Shown: positions 9,157 to 18,800 of the stretch, one piece after another | How the letters are laid out: each line of letters opens with the position of its first letter | How positions within the stretch are numbered: position 1 is the stretch's first letter | NCBI RefSeq assembly: GCF_022815605.1 | Contig: NZ_JALGRP010000009.1 | Coordinates: 1 to 64,000, forward strand | DNA from: Microbacterium sp. VKM Ac-2923 | GTDB lineage: Bacteria > Actinomycetota > Actinomycetes > Actinomycetales > Microbacteriaceae | Direction: 5' to 3' | Length of the DNA stretch: 64,000 nucleotides | Program-made: the position numbers and the translations under genes | Notes under the pieces: generated by a model | Seen by the model: only the letters and a program-made list of their open reading frames with translations | Databases searched by the model: none | Told to the model about the DNA's origin: nothing

Positions 9157-10449
9157 ATGATGATGAAGAAAGCCCTCGCCTTCGCGGGCACGCTCGCCGC
9201 GGGCGCCCTGGTGATCGCCGGCTGCGCCGGCACCGACAGCGGCTCGCAGAACGGTTCGGGAGGTGAACTCGCCGGGGAGATCACCTTCCAGACGTGGAAC
9301 CTGAAGAACGAGAAGTTCACGCCCTACTTCAACGACCTGATCGCGGCGTTCGAGGAAGAGAACCCCGGCACCACGATCGACTGGGTCGATGCTCCCGCGG
9401 AGGGGTATCAGGACAAGCTGTCGGCGGACGCGGCGGCCGGCAACCTTCCGGATGTCGTCGACATGGGTCCGGAGTCGGCCTACACCCTGGCGCAGGCCGG
9501 GGTGCTGGAGGACATCGCCGCGTCGGATCCCGAGGCGAAGGGCCTCTATCTCGACAAGGCATGGGAATCGATGACGTTCGCCGGACTGGGCGGCGGCACC
9601 TACGGATACCCGTGGTACCTCAACACCGGTCCGTCGTTCTTCAACACCGCGGTGCTCGCTCAGTGCGGTCTCGACCCCCAGACCCTGCCGTCGACGTACG
9701 ACGAACTCTTCGACCAGGCCGAGACCCTGGGCAAGAACTGCACGGACCGTTCGATGATCGCCCGGATGCCGGCCATCGAGAACTTCGGCGAGTACGGCGT
9801 CGACATCATGAACGACGAGGGCACGGAGTTCACGTACAACAGTGCGAAGGGCGTGGAGTTCGTGCAGCGGTTCGTCGATCTCTACGGCGGCGACGGTCTG
9901 ACCGCGGAGGCGCTGAACAACCTGCAGACCGCCGAGGTCGACGACTTCAAGGCCGGCCAGCTCGGCTATCTGCCCGGGAGTTCCTACACCTTCAACGACC
10001 TGCGCGAGACGGCGCCGGCCGTGTTCGACACGCTCGGCGTGGGACCGCGCATCAACAACTCCGCTCCCAACATGTACATCGAATCGCTCGTGGTGAACGC
10101 CGGCAGCAAGAACCTGCCCGTGTCCCAGGCGTTCGCGAAGTACGTCACGAACTCCGACAACCAGCTTGCGTTCGCCAAGGCGGCGTCGGTCTTCCCCTCG
10201 TCGGAGGGGACGCTGGACGACCCGTGGTTCACCGAGGATGACGGTGACGGCGCGACCAAGGTGCGCCTCGAGGCCGCCGAGCAGGTGCGCAACGCCGTGG
10301 TCTGGTGGCCGGCGGCCTTCTCGGGCGGCGCCGACAACGAGACCTTGCGCGAAGAGATCGCTCTCGCCGTGCTCGGACAGAAGACGGCGCAGGAAGCTCT
10401 TGACGCCTCGGTGAAGTACTCCAACGAGAGGCTGGCCGCGACGCGATGA
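9157..10449 (+). CDS. ABC sugar-binding lipoprotein
   Basis: A 430-residue extracellular solute-binding protein (SBP_bac_1 type). The start is the first of three consecutive ATG codons, after AAAGGAAA. A lipoprotein signal ends in VIAGC with Cys23 as the lipid-bearing residue. The fold is indicated by segments such as ITFQTWNLKN near the start and the NxxDVVDMG-like pattern after it. The gene is in an operon with two permeases, the first overlapping its stop by 4 nt, and with mannan/N-glycan hydrolases. The ligand is probably a mannose- or GlcNAc-containing oligosaccharide; this is inferred from neighbours. Confidence 0.93.
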   Translation: MMMKKALAFAGTLAAGALVIAGCAGTDSGSQNGSGGELAGEITFQTWNLKNEKFTPYFNDLIAAFEEENPGTTIDWVDAPAEGYQDKLSADAAAGNLPDVVDMGPESAYTLAQAGVLEDIAASDPEAKGLYLDKAWESMTFAGLGGGTYGYPWYLNTGPSFFNTAVLAQCGLDPQTLPSTYDELFDQAETLGKNCTDRSMIARMPAIENFGEYGVDIMNDEGTEFTYNSAKGVEFVQRFVDLYGGDGLTAEALNNLQTAEVDDFKAGQLGYLPGSSYTFNDLRETAPAVFDTLGVGPRINNSAPNMYIESLVVNAGSKNLPVSQAFAKYVTNSDNQLAFAKAASVFPSSEGTLDDPWFTEDDGDGATKVRLEAAEQVRNAVVWWPAAFSGGADNETLREEIALAVLGQKTAQEALDASVKYSNERLAATR

Positions 10450-11414
10450 CCGCGACGACCGACGCCCCCGTGGAGCGGGGGGAGACCTCCCCCCGCTCCA
10501 CGGGGCGGCCCCGGCGGCGCCGGAGTCGGGTGATGGCCTCTCACGACTGGGCGGCCACTCCATGGCTCTTCCTGGCGCCCGCACTGCTCGTGATCGTGTG
10601 CTTCATCGTGGGCCCCTTCTTCTCGACCCTTCAGCTCGCCTTCACGGACGCGCTTCTTCTGCGGCCCGGCACGTTCGTCGGCCTGGCCAATTTCGAGCGG
10701 ATGTTCTCGGACGCCCGTTTCGGCACCGCCCTGTTCAACTCGACGCTCTACATGGTCGTCGTGGTGCCGTTCATGGTGTTCCTGCCGCTCGTCCTGGCTG
10801 CACTGGTCGCCGGCGCCGGCAAGTTCCTCGGGTTCTTCCGCACCGCCGCGTACCTGCCGGTCATCATGTCGCCGGTCATCGTCGGCCTGATCTGGACCAA
10901 CCTGCTGTCGCGGCAGGGGCTCGTGAACGAGGTCTTCGCCACCCTGGGCACCATCACCGAGCCGATCCCCTTCCTCACGGATCGCTGGCTCCTGATCTTC
11001 TCAGCCATGTTCGTCACGATCTGGATGGGCATGGGCTACTACATGGTCATCTACCTGGCCGCGCTGGCGAACATCGATCCCACCCTCTACGACGCCGCCG
11101 CGATGGACGGTGCCGGCCGCATCCGCACGTTCTTCAGTGTCACGATCCCCGGCGTCCGCAACACGATGGGGCTCATCGGCATCCTCTCCTCGGTCGCGGC
11201 ATTCCGTGTGTTCGGTGAGGTGTACGTGCTCACCGGCGGGACGGGCGGCGTCGGCGGGACGGCGCTGACCATGACGATGCTCATCCAGCGCGAAGGCACG
11301 GGCCTGCAAGCGCAGACCGGGTACGCCGCCGCCATCAGCCTCGTCATGTTCGTCGTCCTCGGCGCCCTGCTCGTCCTCCAACTCGTCATCCAGCAAAGGC
11401 AGGCCCGCACATGA
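10446..11414 (+). CDS. ABC sugar transporter permease, MalF type
   Basis: A 322-residue integral membrane protein with about six helices and the carbohydrate-permease EAA loop (DAAAMDGAGRIRTFF, about residues 217-231). It starts with an ATGA overlap onto the binding-protein gene and overlaps the second permease gene by 4 nt. A basic, Arg-rich N-terminus of about 35 residues precedes the first helix. It would form the heterodimeric channel with the next gene product. No ATPase gene is present in the operon. Confidence 0.93.
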   Translation: MTATTDAPVERGETSPRSTGRPRRRRSRVMASHDWAATPWLFLAPALLVIVCFIVGPFFSTLQLAFTDALLLRPGTFVGLANFERMFSDARFGTALFNSTLYMVVVVPFMVFLPLVLAALVAGAGKFLGFFRTAAYLPVIMSPVIVGLIWTNLLSRQGLVNEVFATLGTITEPIPFLTDRWLLIFSAMFVTIWMGMGYYMVIYLAALANIDPTLYDAAAMDGAGRIRTFFSVTIPGVRNTMGLIGILSSVAAFRVFGEVYVLTGGTGGVGGTALTMTMLIQREGTGLQAQTGYAAAISLVMFVVLGALLVLQLVIQQRQART

Positions 11415-12307
11415 CGATCTCCGATCGCCCTGCCCCGGTGCGGGTCGAAAGCGACGCGAGCCGTCGTCCGGATCGCCGTCGCCGTCGGCCCGCCGCCGCC
11501 GGTGCAGCACGGTATCTCGCCCTGGCGATCATGGTGGTCGTCCTGGCCGGACCGCTCGTCTGGCAGCTCTCGCTGTCGTTCAAGGGCCCGGGCGACGACC
11601 TGTTCGCACGTCCCCCGCAGCTCCTCCCCTCCGACCCCACGCTCGACAACTTCTCGACGGTGCTCGAACGGGTGCCCGTGCTGCAGTACGTCGCCAACTC
11701 CGCCGTCGTTGCGGCGATGGCGATCGTGGGCAACGTCGTCGGCGCCACTCTCGCCGGGTATGCGCTGGCCCGCTTGCGGTTCCGCGGTCGGGGCGTGGCC
11801 CTCGGTGTCGTCGTCGCGGCGCTGCTGGTGCCCGTGGAGACGGTGATCATCTCCCAGTTCCTCATCGTCCGCTCGATGCAGCTCACCGACACCCTCCTGG
11901 GCGTCGTGCTCCCCACCGTGATCGCCGCGCTGAACGTGCTGTTGATGCGCAACGCCTTCGCGGGGCTGCCCGACGAGCTCGAGCAGGCGGCCCGTGTCGA
12001 CGGGGCGAACGCCTGGCAGCGGTTCATCTCCATCTCCGTGCCGCAGGTCAAGGGAGTGATCACCGTGGTCGCGATCTTCGCCTTCGTCGGCACGTGGAAC
12101 GACTTCCTGTGGCCGTTGATCGTGCTCTCGACGGAGTCGAACTTCACCCTCACGGTCGGACTCAACCGGCTGCGGGGCACCTTCACCGACGACCCGCGGT
12201 TGATCGCCGCGGGCACCATCATCGCCCTCGTCCCGATCGTGATCTTCTTCGCCGCGTTGCAGCGGTTCTTCTTCCGCGGGCTCGAGTCGGGCGGACTGAA
12301 AGGATGA
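11411..12307 (+). CDS. ABC sugar transporter permease, MalG type
   Basis: A 298-residue permease with six predicted helices and the EAA-loop motif (EQAARVDGANAWQRF), typical of the MalG-like partner in carbohydrate uptake systems. It overlaps the preceding permease and the following GH5-like gene by ATGA. It completes the importer started by the lipoprotein at 9157. The energising ATPase must come from elsewhere, probably a shared MsiK-like protein as is usual in actinobacteria. Confidence 0.93.
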   Translation: MTISDRPAPVRVESDASRRPDRRRRRPAAAGAARYLALAIMVVVLAGPLVWQLSLSFKGPGDDLFARPPQLLPSDPTLDNFSTVLERVPVLQYVANSAVVAAMAIVGNVVGATLAGYALARLRFRGRGVALGVVVAALLVPVETVIISQFLIVRSMQLTDTLLGVVLPTVIAALNVLLMRNAFAGLPDELEQAARVDGANAWQRFISISVPQVKGVITVVAIFAFVGTWNDFLWPLIVLSTESNFTLTVGLNRLRGTFTDDPRLIAAGTIIALVPIVIFFAALQRFFFRGLESGGLKG

Positions 12308-13614
12308 CCGTGCTGAGATTCGGCGCCAACCACACGCCCTCGGGCGACTGGTTCTTCGACTGGATGAGTCCGGACCGCGACCGGCGGCGACGCGACTTCG
12401 AGGCCCTCGCGGGGCTCGGTCTCGACCACGTCCGACTGCTTCCGCTCTGGCCCGTCCTTCAACCCAACCGCACGTTCATCCGTCGCGAGGCGGTCGACCA
12501 CGTGCGCGAGGCCGTCGAGACGGCTGCGGAGTTCGGCCTCGACGCGTCGGTCGACGTCATCCAGGGCCATCTGTCGAGCTTCGATTTCGTCCCGGCCTGG
12601 CTCACGTCATGGCACGCGGGGAACATCTTCACCGATCCCGACGCGGTGCAGGCCCAGGTGCGCCTGGTCTCGGCGCTCGACGAGGCGCTGAGCGACGAGC
12701 CGAACTTCCTCGGGCTGACTCTCGGCAACGAGGTCAACCAGTTCCTCGCGACCTCGCACCCGCAGGCCATGCCCGCGACCCCGGAGGACGTGACCGCGTG
12801 GTTGGAGGCGCTGCACGCCGACGGCGCCCGCGACCCGCGGCAGTTCCGGCTCAACGCGGAGTACGACGCCGTCTGGTACGACGACACCCACGCCTTCCTT
12901 CCGAGCCACGCCGCCCGTTTCGGTGACATGAGCGTGATCCACTCCTGGGTGTTCAACGGCACGGCTCAGAAGTACGGGGCGCTGTCCGAGGAGGGGGTGC
13001 GCCACGCCGAGTACCTCATCGAACTCGCGGCCGCCTTCGCGGCGTCGCCCGCGCGCCCGGTCTGGTTGCAGGAGGTCGGCGCACCGATGAACCACATCGC
13101 CGAGCGGGATGCCCCGGACTTCCTCGAGCGAACCGTGCGATCGGCCGCCGACAGCGCGTCACTGTGGGGGGTCACGTGGTGGTGCTCGCACGACGTGTCG
13201 CGCAGATTCGGCGATTTCCCCGAACTGGAGCACAGCCTGGGCCTGCTCGACGAGAACGGTGCGGTCAAGCCCATCGGGCGTCGGTTCGCAGAGGTGGCCG
13301 CCGACCTGCGTCAGCGTGCAGCCCGCCCCGCGACGCGGACGGTGGCGGTGATCGTGCCGGTGGACAACGGCGATCGGCCGCTCTCCCGGGCGGAGCTCTC
13401 ACCCGGCGGCGGGGTGTTCGAGACGTGGATGCGGCTGGCCGCCGACGGCTCGCGTCCCGCCCTGGTGACCTCCAACCAGGCGTCGAGATCGGCGATGCTC
13501 GCCGCGCGCGGCGTCGATCGTCTCGTGGATGCCCCCCTGACCGGCCGTAGCTTCTACAGCGCGGTCAGCGACGCGGAGATGTTCCCGCCCGTCACCGAGG
13601 GGCATGCCCCGTGA
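12304..13614 (+). CDS. GH5-like (clan GH-A) glycoside hydrolase
   Basis: A 436-residue putative (beta/alpha)8 glycosidase. The clan GH-A pair is visible: the acid/base Glu143 in LTLGNEVNQF and the nucleophile Glu257 in VWLQEVGAP. The N-terminal segment FGANHTPSGDWFFDW is a typical barrel start. There is no signal peptide, so it would act on imported oligosaccharides; a beta-mannosidase or related exo-activity acting on the core beta-mannose is plausible, but the substrate is not fixed by sequence. The ATG was chosen because it overlaps the permease stop (ATGA), and the stop overlaps the GH3 start (GTGA). Confidence 0.82.
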   Translation: MTVLRFGANHTPSGDWFFDWMSPDRDRRRRDFEALAGLGLDHVRLLPLWPVLQPNRTFIRREAVDHVREAVETAAEFGLDASVDVIQGHLSSFDFVPAWLTSWHAGNIFTDPDAVQAQVRLVSALDEALSDEPNFLGLTLGNEVNQFLATSHPQAMPATPEDVTAWLEALHADGARDPRQFRLNAEYDAVWYDDTHAFLPSHAARFGDMSVIHSWVFNGTAQKYGALSEEGVRHAEYLIELAAAFAASPARPVWLQEVGAPMNHIAERDAPDFLERTVRSAADSASLWGVTWWCSHDVSRRFGDFPELEHSLGLLDENGAVKPIGRRFAEVAADLRQRAARPATRTVAVIVPVDNGDRPLSRAELSPGGGVFETWMRLAADGSRPALVTSNQASRSAMLAARGVDRLVDAPLTGRSFYSAVSDAEMFPPVTEGHAP

Positions 13615-15782
13615 CGACGACGCAGGAGCGGGTCGACGCCGCCCTGGAGCGGCTGAGCTTCACGCAACGGGTCGGCCAGCTGAACCAGCGCCTCCTCGGG
13701 TGGAACGCCGTCGAGCGAAGGCGGGACGGTTTCGTCCTGAGCGACGAGGGTCGGCGCGAGATCGATCGATGGGGCGGCCTGGGTGCGCTCTACGGCCTCT
13801 TCCGCGCCGACGCGTGGTCGGGCAGACAGTGGCACAACGGCATCCGCCCGGAGGAGCGCGCGGAGGTCGCCGCGCTCGTGCAGGACGAGGTCCGGCGAGC
13901 GGGCGGCGTGGGTGTGCTCCTCAGCGAGGAGGCCCCCCACGGCCACCAGGCCCTGGGCGGGACCATCCTGCCCGCGGCTCTCTCGATGGCCGCCACCTTC
14001 GATCCGAGCGCGGTGCGTGACGCATCCGCCGCGGTGGCCGCCCAGCTCGCCGCCAGCGGCGTGCATCTCGCGCTGGTCTCGACCCTCGACCTGCTGCGCG
14101 ACCCGCGGTGGGGGCGCGGCGAGGAGTGCTTCGGTGAGGACCCCTTCCTGGCATCGGCGATGACGACCGCCGTCGTGGAGGGCATGCAAGGGCCCGACTC
14201 TCGAGACGTCGGCGGCCGCGGCGTCGCCGTGGTGCTCAAGCACCTCGCGGCGCAGGGCGAGGCGATGGGCGGCCGCAACGGGCAGTCGACGCTCATCGGT
14301 CCGCGCGATCTCGAGGAGCTGCACCTGCCGATGGTCGCCGCGGGCGTGCGCGCGGGGGCCCACGGCTTCATGGCCGCGTACAACGACATCGACGGGGTTC
14401 CCTGCTGCGCGAACCGCGCTCTCTTGCACGACACGTTGCGCGAGCGGTTCGGATTCGACGGCATCGTGATGGCCGACGGGCTGGCGGTCGACCGCCTGGT
14501 GTCCGTCACCGGCAGCGTCGCCGGAGCGGGACGGTTGGCGCTGCTCTCGGGAGTCGATCTCTCGCTGTGGGACGAGGGTTTCGCCACCCTCGACTCCGCC
14601 GAGGACGACCCGGATGTCCGCGCAGCCGTCGACACCGCGTGCCGCCGCATCCTCACCCTGAAGGAGCGATTCGGGCTGCTCGACGACCGCGCCCCCGCAG
14701 CACACGGCGACCTGCGCGAGAGCATCCGCCTCGGCGAGCGTGCGTCGCGGCGGCTCGCCGACGCCTGTCTCGTTCTCCTCGACGACGGGGGGACCCTTCC
14801 GTGGTCGCCCGACCGGCTCGACGAGGTCGTCGTCGTCGGTGCCTACGCCGACGAACCCACCGCGATGCTCGGCGACTACGTCGCCCCCCTCGAGAACGCG
14901 CCGGCCGGGATCGTCGGCGCTCTCCGTGACGCCCTGCCGGGCACGCGGGTGCGCGGGGCGATGGACGAGGATGCTGCCGCCGCGGCCCGTGACGCCGATG
15001 CCGTCGTGGTCGTGGTCGGCGGCACGAGCCATCGCTCCTACGATGACGAGTTCGCGTCGAACGGGGCTCTCGACGCCCCGGCGCGCGCGACCAGCGGCGA
15101 GGGCGTGGATCTCGCCGATCTCGACCTCCCGGCCGACCAACTCGCTCTCCTGCGGCGGGTGGTCGATGCTGCTCGCGGTCCGGTCGCGGCGGTCGTGGTC
15201 GCGGGCCGACCGCACGTTCTGACGCCCCTCGTCGACGCGGGAGTCGCGATCCTCTGGGCCGGGTACCCCGGGCCCTACGGCGGCGAGGCGATCGCCGACG
15301 CGCTCCTCGGGCATCGGTCGCCGACGGGGCGCCTGCCGTTCACGTCCGTTCGCGCCGGCGGCGCAGCTCCGCTCCACCACAACGACCGTCACGACGCGAG
15401 CGGGGTGTACCGCGACGTCCCCGACCCCGTCCTGTTCCCCTTCGGCGCGGGGCGCGGGTATCGCGAAGCGACGCTGGAAGGGCACCGCGCATCCGTCGTA
15501 CCGACGGGGGTGGACTTCTCGGTGCGTGCCCACAATCCGCACGCCGAAGCCGTCGACGTCGTCATCCCGGTCTACGTGCGTCGCCAGGGCGGCGTCGTGC
15601 TTCCCCGCCGGCGGGAGTTGGCCGCCCTCGTCCGCGACGAGCTGCAGCCCGGGGAGACGCGCACGCTGCGCGCGTTCCTCGACGCCGCGTCCGTCCGCGC
15701 CTCGCCTCCGGCCGTATCCGGGCGTCTGCGCGTCACGGTCGGCGACTGGACCACCGAACTCGACCTGCCCGCACGGCTCTGA
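13611..15782 (+). CDS. glycoside hydrolase family 3 beta-glycosidase
   Basis: A 723-residue GH3 enzyme with an N-terminal barrel, an alpha/beta sandwich and a C-terminal fibronectin-III-like domain. Conserved marks are LLSEEAPHGHQALGG, RDPRWGRGEECFGEDP, the KHLAAQGEAMGGRN substrate loop and the nucleophile Asp289 in VMADGLAVD; the more common SDW is replaced by ADG here. No signal peptide is seen. It would hydrolyse beta-linked glucose, N-acetylglucosamine or related residues from non-reducing ends. The GTG start overlaps the upstream stop (GTGA). Within a glycan operon, a beta-hexosaminidase-like or beta-glucosidase role is possible. Confidence 0.92.
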   Translation: MTTTQERVDAALERLSFTQRVGQLNQRLLGWNAVERRRDGFVLSDEGRREIDRWGGLGALYGLFRADAWSGRQWHNGIRPEERAEVAALVQDEVRRAGGVGVLLSEEAPHGHQALGGTILPAALSMAATFDPSAVRDASAAVAAQLAASGVHLALVSTLDLLRDPRWGRGEECFGEDPFLASAMTTAVVEGMQGPDSRDVGGRGVAVVLKHLAAQGEAMGGRNGQSTLIGPRDLEELHLPMVAAGVRAGAHGFMAAYNDIDGVPCCANRALLHDTLRERFGFDGIVMADGLAVDRLVSVTGSVAGAGRLALLSGVDLSLWDEGFATLDSAEDDPDVRAAVDTACRRILTLKERFGLLDDRAPAAHGDLRESIRLGERASRRLADACLVLLDDGGTLPWSPDRLDEVVVVGAYADEPTAMLGDYVAPLENAPAGIVGALRDALPGTRVRGAMDEDAAAAARDADAVVVVVGGTSHRSYDDEFASNGALDAPARATSGEGVDLADLDLPADQLALLRRVVDAARGPVAAVVVAGRPHVLTPLVDAGVAILWAGYPGPYGGEAIADALLGHRSPTGRLPFTSVRAGGAAPLHHNDRHDASGVYRDVPDPVLFPFGAGRGYREATLEGHRASVVPTGVDFSVRAHNPHAEAVDVVIPVYVRRQGGVVLPRRRELAALVRDELQPGETRTLRAFLDAASVRASPPAVSGRLRVTVGDWTTELDLPARL

Positions 15783-15806
15783 GACTTCTCCACGCCGTCA
15801 TCCCGC

Positions 15807-15848
15807 ACCGCCGTTTCCACACCGCCGTTTCCGCTCCGCCGTTTCCAC
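15807..15848 (+). repeat. three tandem 14-bp repeats ahead of the GH85 gene
   Basis: Three consecutive copies of a 14-mer with core CCGCCGTTTCC occupy the 89-bp spacer between the GH3 and GH85 genes, ending about 23 bp before the GTG start. They differ only at edge positions. They could be binding sites, an expression-tuning repeat or slippage. The ribosome-binding region of the GH85 gene (GAAGAGAAAG) follows. Confidence 0.7.
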
Positions 15849-15871
15849 TCAACGAAGAGAAAGAAAAGACC

Positions 15872-18800
15872 GTGACCACTTCATCCTCCTCTCCTCACCG
15901 CAGGGGCCGACGTCGTCGGCGCACCGCCGTGGCCGCCGTGTCGGTCGCAGCGACGGCCATCCTGACGGTCACCGCCACCGGTGCGTTCGCCTCCGACACC
16001 CTTCCGTGGCAGGGGCCGAGCGCCGTCGGCGAGAACCAGCCCTACCAGCACGGTTACACCGCGCCCGACCTCCTGCGATGGGACCCCGCCTCCGACCGGG
16101 ACGCCGAGATGCTGCGGGCACACGTTCCCCTGCAGCAACGGATCGCCGCCGATCCCGACACGCAGCGGAACCCTCAGCTGCCGTCGGAGACGCAGCTGCT
16201 CACCCTGGCCGGCGACTACGGCAACGCGTTCTTCGAGAGCCATCAGGGCACGAACGAATTCAGCCAGCACCTGTTCAATTTCTGGCAGTACACCGACGTC
16301 TACGCGCCCTGGCACGGGATGCCCGTCGAGGGCGTGCCGGTCGACTACTACGACCCCTCTCTGGAGTGGACGCAGAAGTGGTTCGAGTTCGGCATGCTCA
16401 ACCTCCCCAACCCCGCCTACACGAACGCCGCGCACGTCAACGGGGCGCGGTCGCTGGCCTGCATCTTCTTCTCGGCGAACGACCGCGGCGACCAGACTTA
16501 TCGCGAGCTGCTCGTGCGTGACGCCGACGGATCCTTCCCCGTGGCCGAGAAGCTCATCGAGGTCGCTCAGTACTACGGCTTCGACGGATACTTCATCAAC
16601 CAGGAGGAGATCGCCGGCGTCGCCCCCGCCGACGTGCCGGTCTACAAGGCATTCCTCAAGGCCCTCCGCGACGGCGGGATGTACGTGCAGTGGTACGACT
16701 CCACCGACAGCCCGAGCGGTTCACTGACCTACCAGAACGAGTTCAACGGCATCAACAGCCCCTGGGTGAAGGATGCCGACCTCGGGCGCGTGAGCGACTC
16801 CATGTTCCTGAACTACTGGTGGAACTCCGACAAGCTCGCCGCATCGCAAGCGCACGCCACCTCGCTGGGTCTCGACCCGCTCGAGACGGTCTATGCCGGC
16901 GTCGAAGCGGGCAAGGACCAGTTCTCGCAGGTCTACGACCTCGACCAGATCTTCGACGGGAACGGTGACCCGCGCGTCTCAATCGCCACCCTGGGAGCGG
17001 ACTTCGTTTCGAGCGACTACGCGAACAAGACCGATGACGCGAAGCAGTGGGAGGTGTTCGATCGCGAGCGCCGGTGGTGGACGGGCTCCTCCACCGGAGC
17101 GACCACCCCGGAGAGCGGATGGGACGGCGTGGCGAAGTACATCGCGGAGCGGTCCGTGATCTCCGGCACCGAGTTCTCGACGGACTTCTCCACCGGGCAC
17201 GGACTATCGACCTGGGTCGACGGCGAGCTCTCCAGCGAGGCCGAGTGGGGCGACATCAACCGGCAGGACTACCTGCCCACCTGGCAGTGGTGGGTCGACA
17301 CGGCATCCACGACCCCTCTGGTCGCGGACTTCGACTACGGGCCGGAGTACGTCTCGGCCGAGCGATTCGCGTACGCACCCGTCGGAGGCTTCAACGGCGG
17401 TAACTCGCTGGTGCTCAGCGGGCGTCTGGATGCCGACAACACGGCGCGGCTGTTCAAGACCGATCTCGACGTGACCGCCGAGTCGCAGGTGGAGCTCACC
17501 TACGCCAAGTCGACCGCCGACGACTCCGAGCTGCGCATCGCGGCGGTCTTCGCCTCGGACCCCTCGACCGTCGTCGAGCTGCCGATCGCCGACAGCGGTG
17601 CGGCGACGGGCGGCTGGCGCACGGCGACCGTCGACCTCGCCGACCGCGCGGGTGACAGCCTGATCACGATCGGGCTCACGGCCGGCGCGGGTGCCGCGCC
17701 GATCGACGGATACCAGGTGAACGTCGGCGCTCTCCGCGTGGTGACGGGTCAGGCCGGCGTTCCGGCGGCTCCGAGCGGCTTCGCCGTCGACGAGTACCTT
17801 CCCGGCAGCGACGAGCTCTTCGTCTCGTGGGAGCTCGGCGACTGGAACGACGTGCGGCGGTACGAGCTCTACCTGGGCGACGAGTATCTGGGCGGCGGGT
17901 TCGACCAGGTGCACTACGTCAAGAACATGCCCGAGCGTGCGGGTGAGCTGCGTCTCATCGCGGTCGGACCCGACGGGACGCGCAGCGAAGCGGCCGTCGT
18001 ACCCTTCGATCCCGCCGCGGCGCCGGCGACGGTGACGACGTCGCAGGACGCCGACCGTCTCGACGTGACGTGGACGGGTTCGCCGGCCGCGGCGACGGTC
18101 ACGCTGCGCGAGCTCGACTCCGACCAGTCGTGGCAGAGGGATGCCGCTGCGGGCACCGCGACGGTCGCCTTCGAGGGCGTGCCGACAGACGGCGGTCGCT
18201 ACAGCGTCACGGTCGCTCCCTCGGGTTCGAGCACGGCGGCCACCGCGCGTGCCGCGTTCACGGACACCGAGATCACCGCGTATCCCGCCGAGGCCGCACG
18301 CTTCGACGGCGACAACGTCCGCCTCACCCGTCCCGATCTCGACGACTGGCACACGCTGAAGATCCTGGAGGACGGCCAGCCCCTGCAGTTCGACACCACG
18401 TACTCGCAGGGACCGCGCCCGTACATCATCCGGGGTCGCACCACCTACCCGGCGATGAACCCGACGCTGTCGTCGACGACGAGCGAAGTGGTCGCGGTCA
18501 TCGAGGATTACGCGGGCAACACCGCACGCACGGTTCTCCGTGCCGGCCCGACGACGGAGCCGACACCGACGCCGGAGCCGACGCCGACCGCGGAGCCGAC
18601 GCCGGAGCCGACCCCCACCGCGGAGCCGACTCCGACCGCGGAGCCGACGCCCGAGCCGACGCCGACCGCGGAGCCGACGCCGACTGCCGAGCCGACGCCG
18701 ACCGCGGAGCCGACGCCGGAGCCGACCCCCACCGCGGAGCCGACTCCGACCACGGGTCCGACCGCTCAGCCGACCACCGGCCCGACCACGGGTCCGACCG

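Noticed and set aside
13554..15542. A 662-codon minus-strand frame across the GH3 gene
   Set aside because: Shadow frame; the plus-strand GH3 motifs and operon overlaps explain the region completely.
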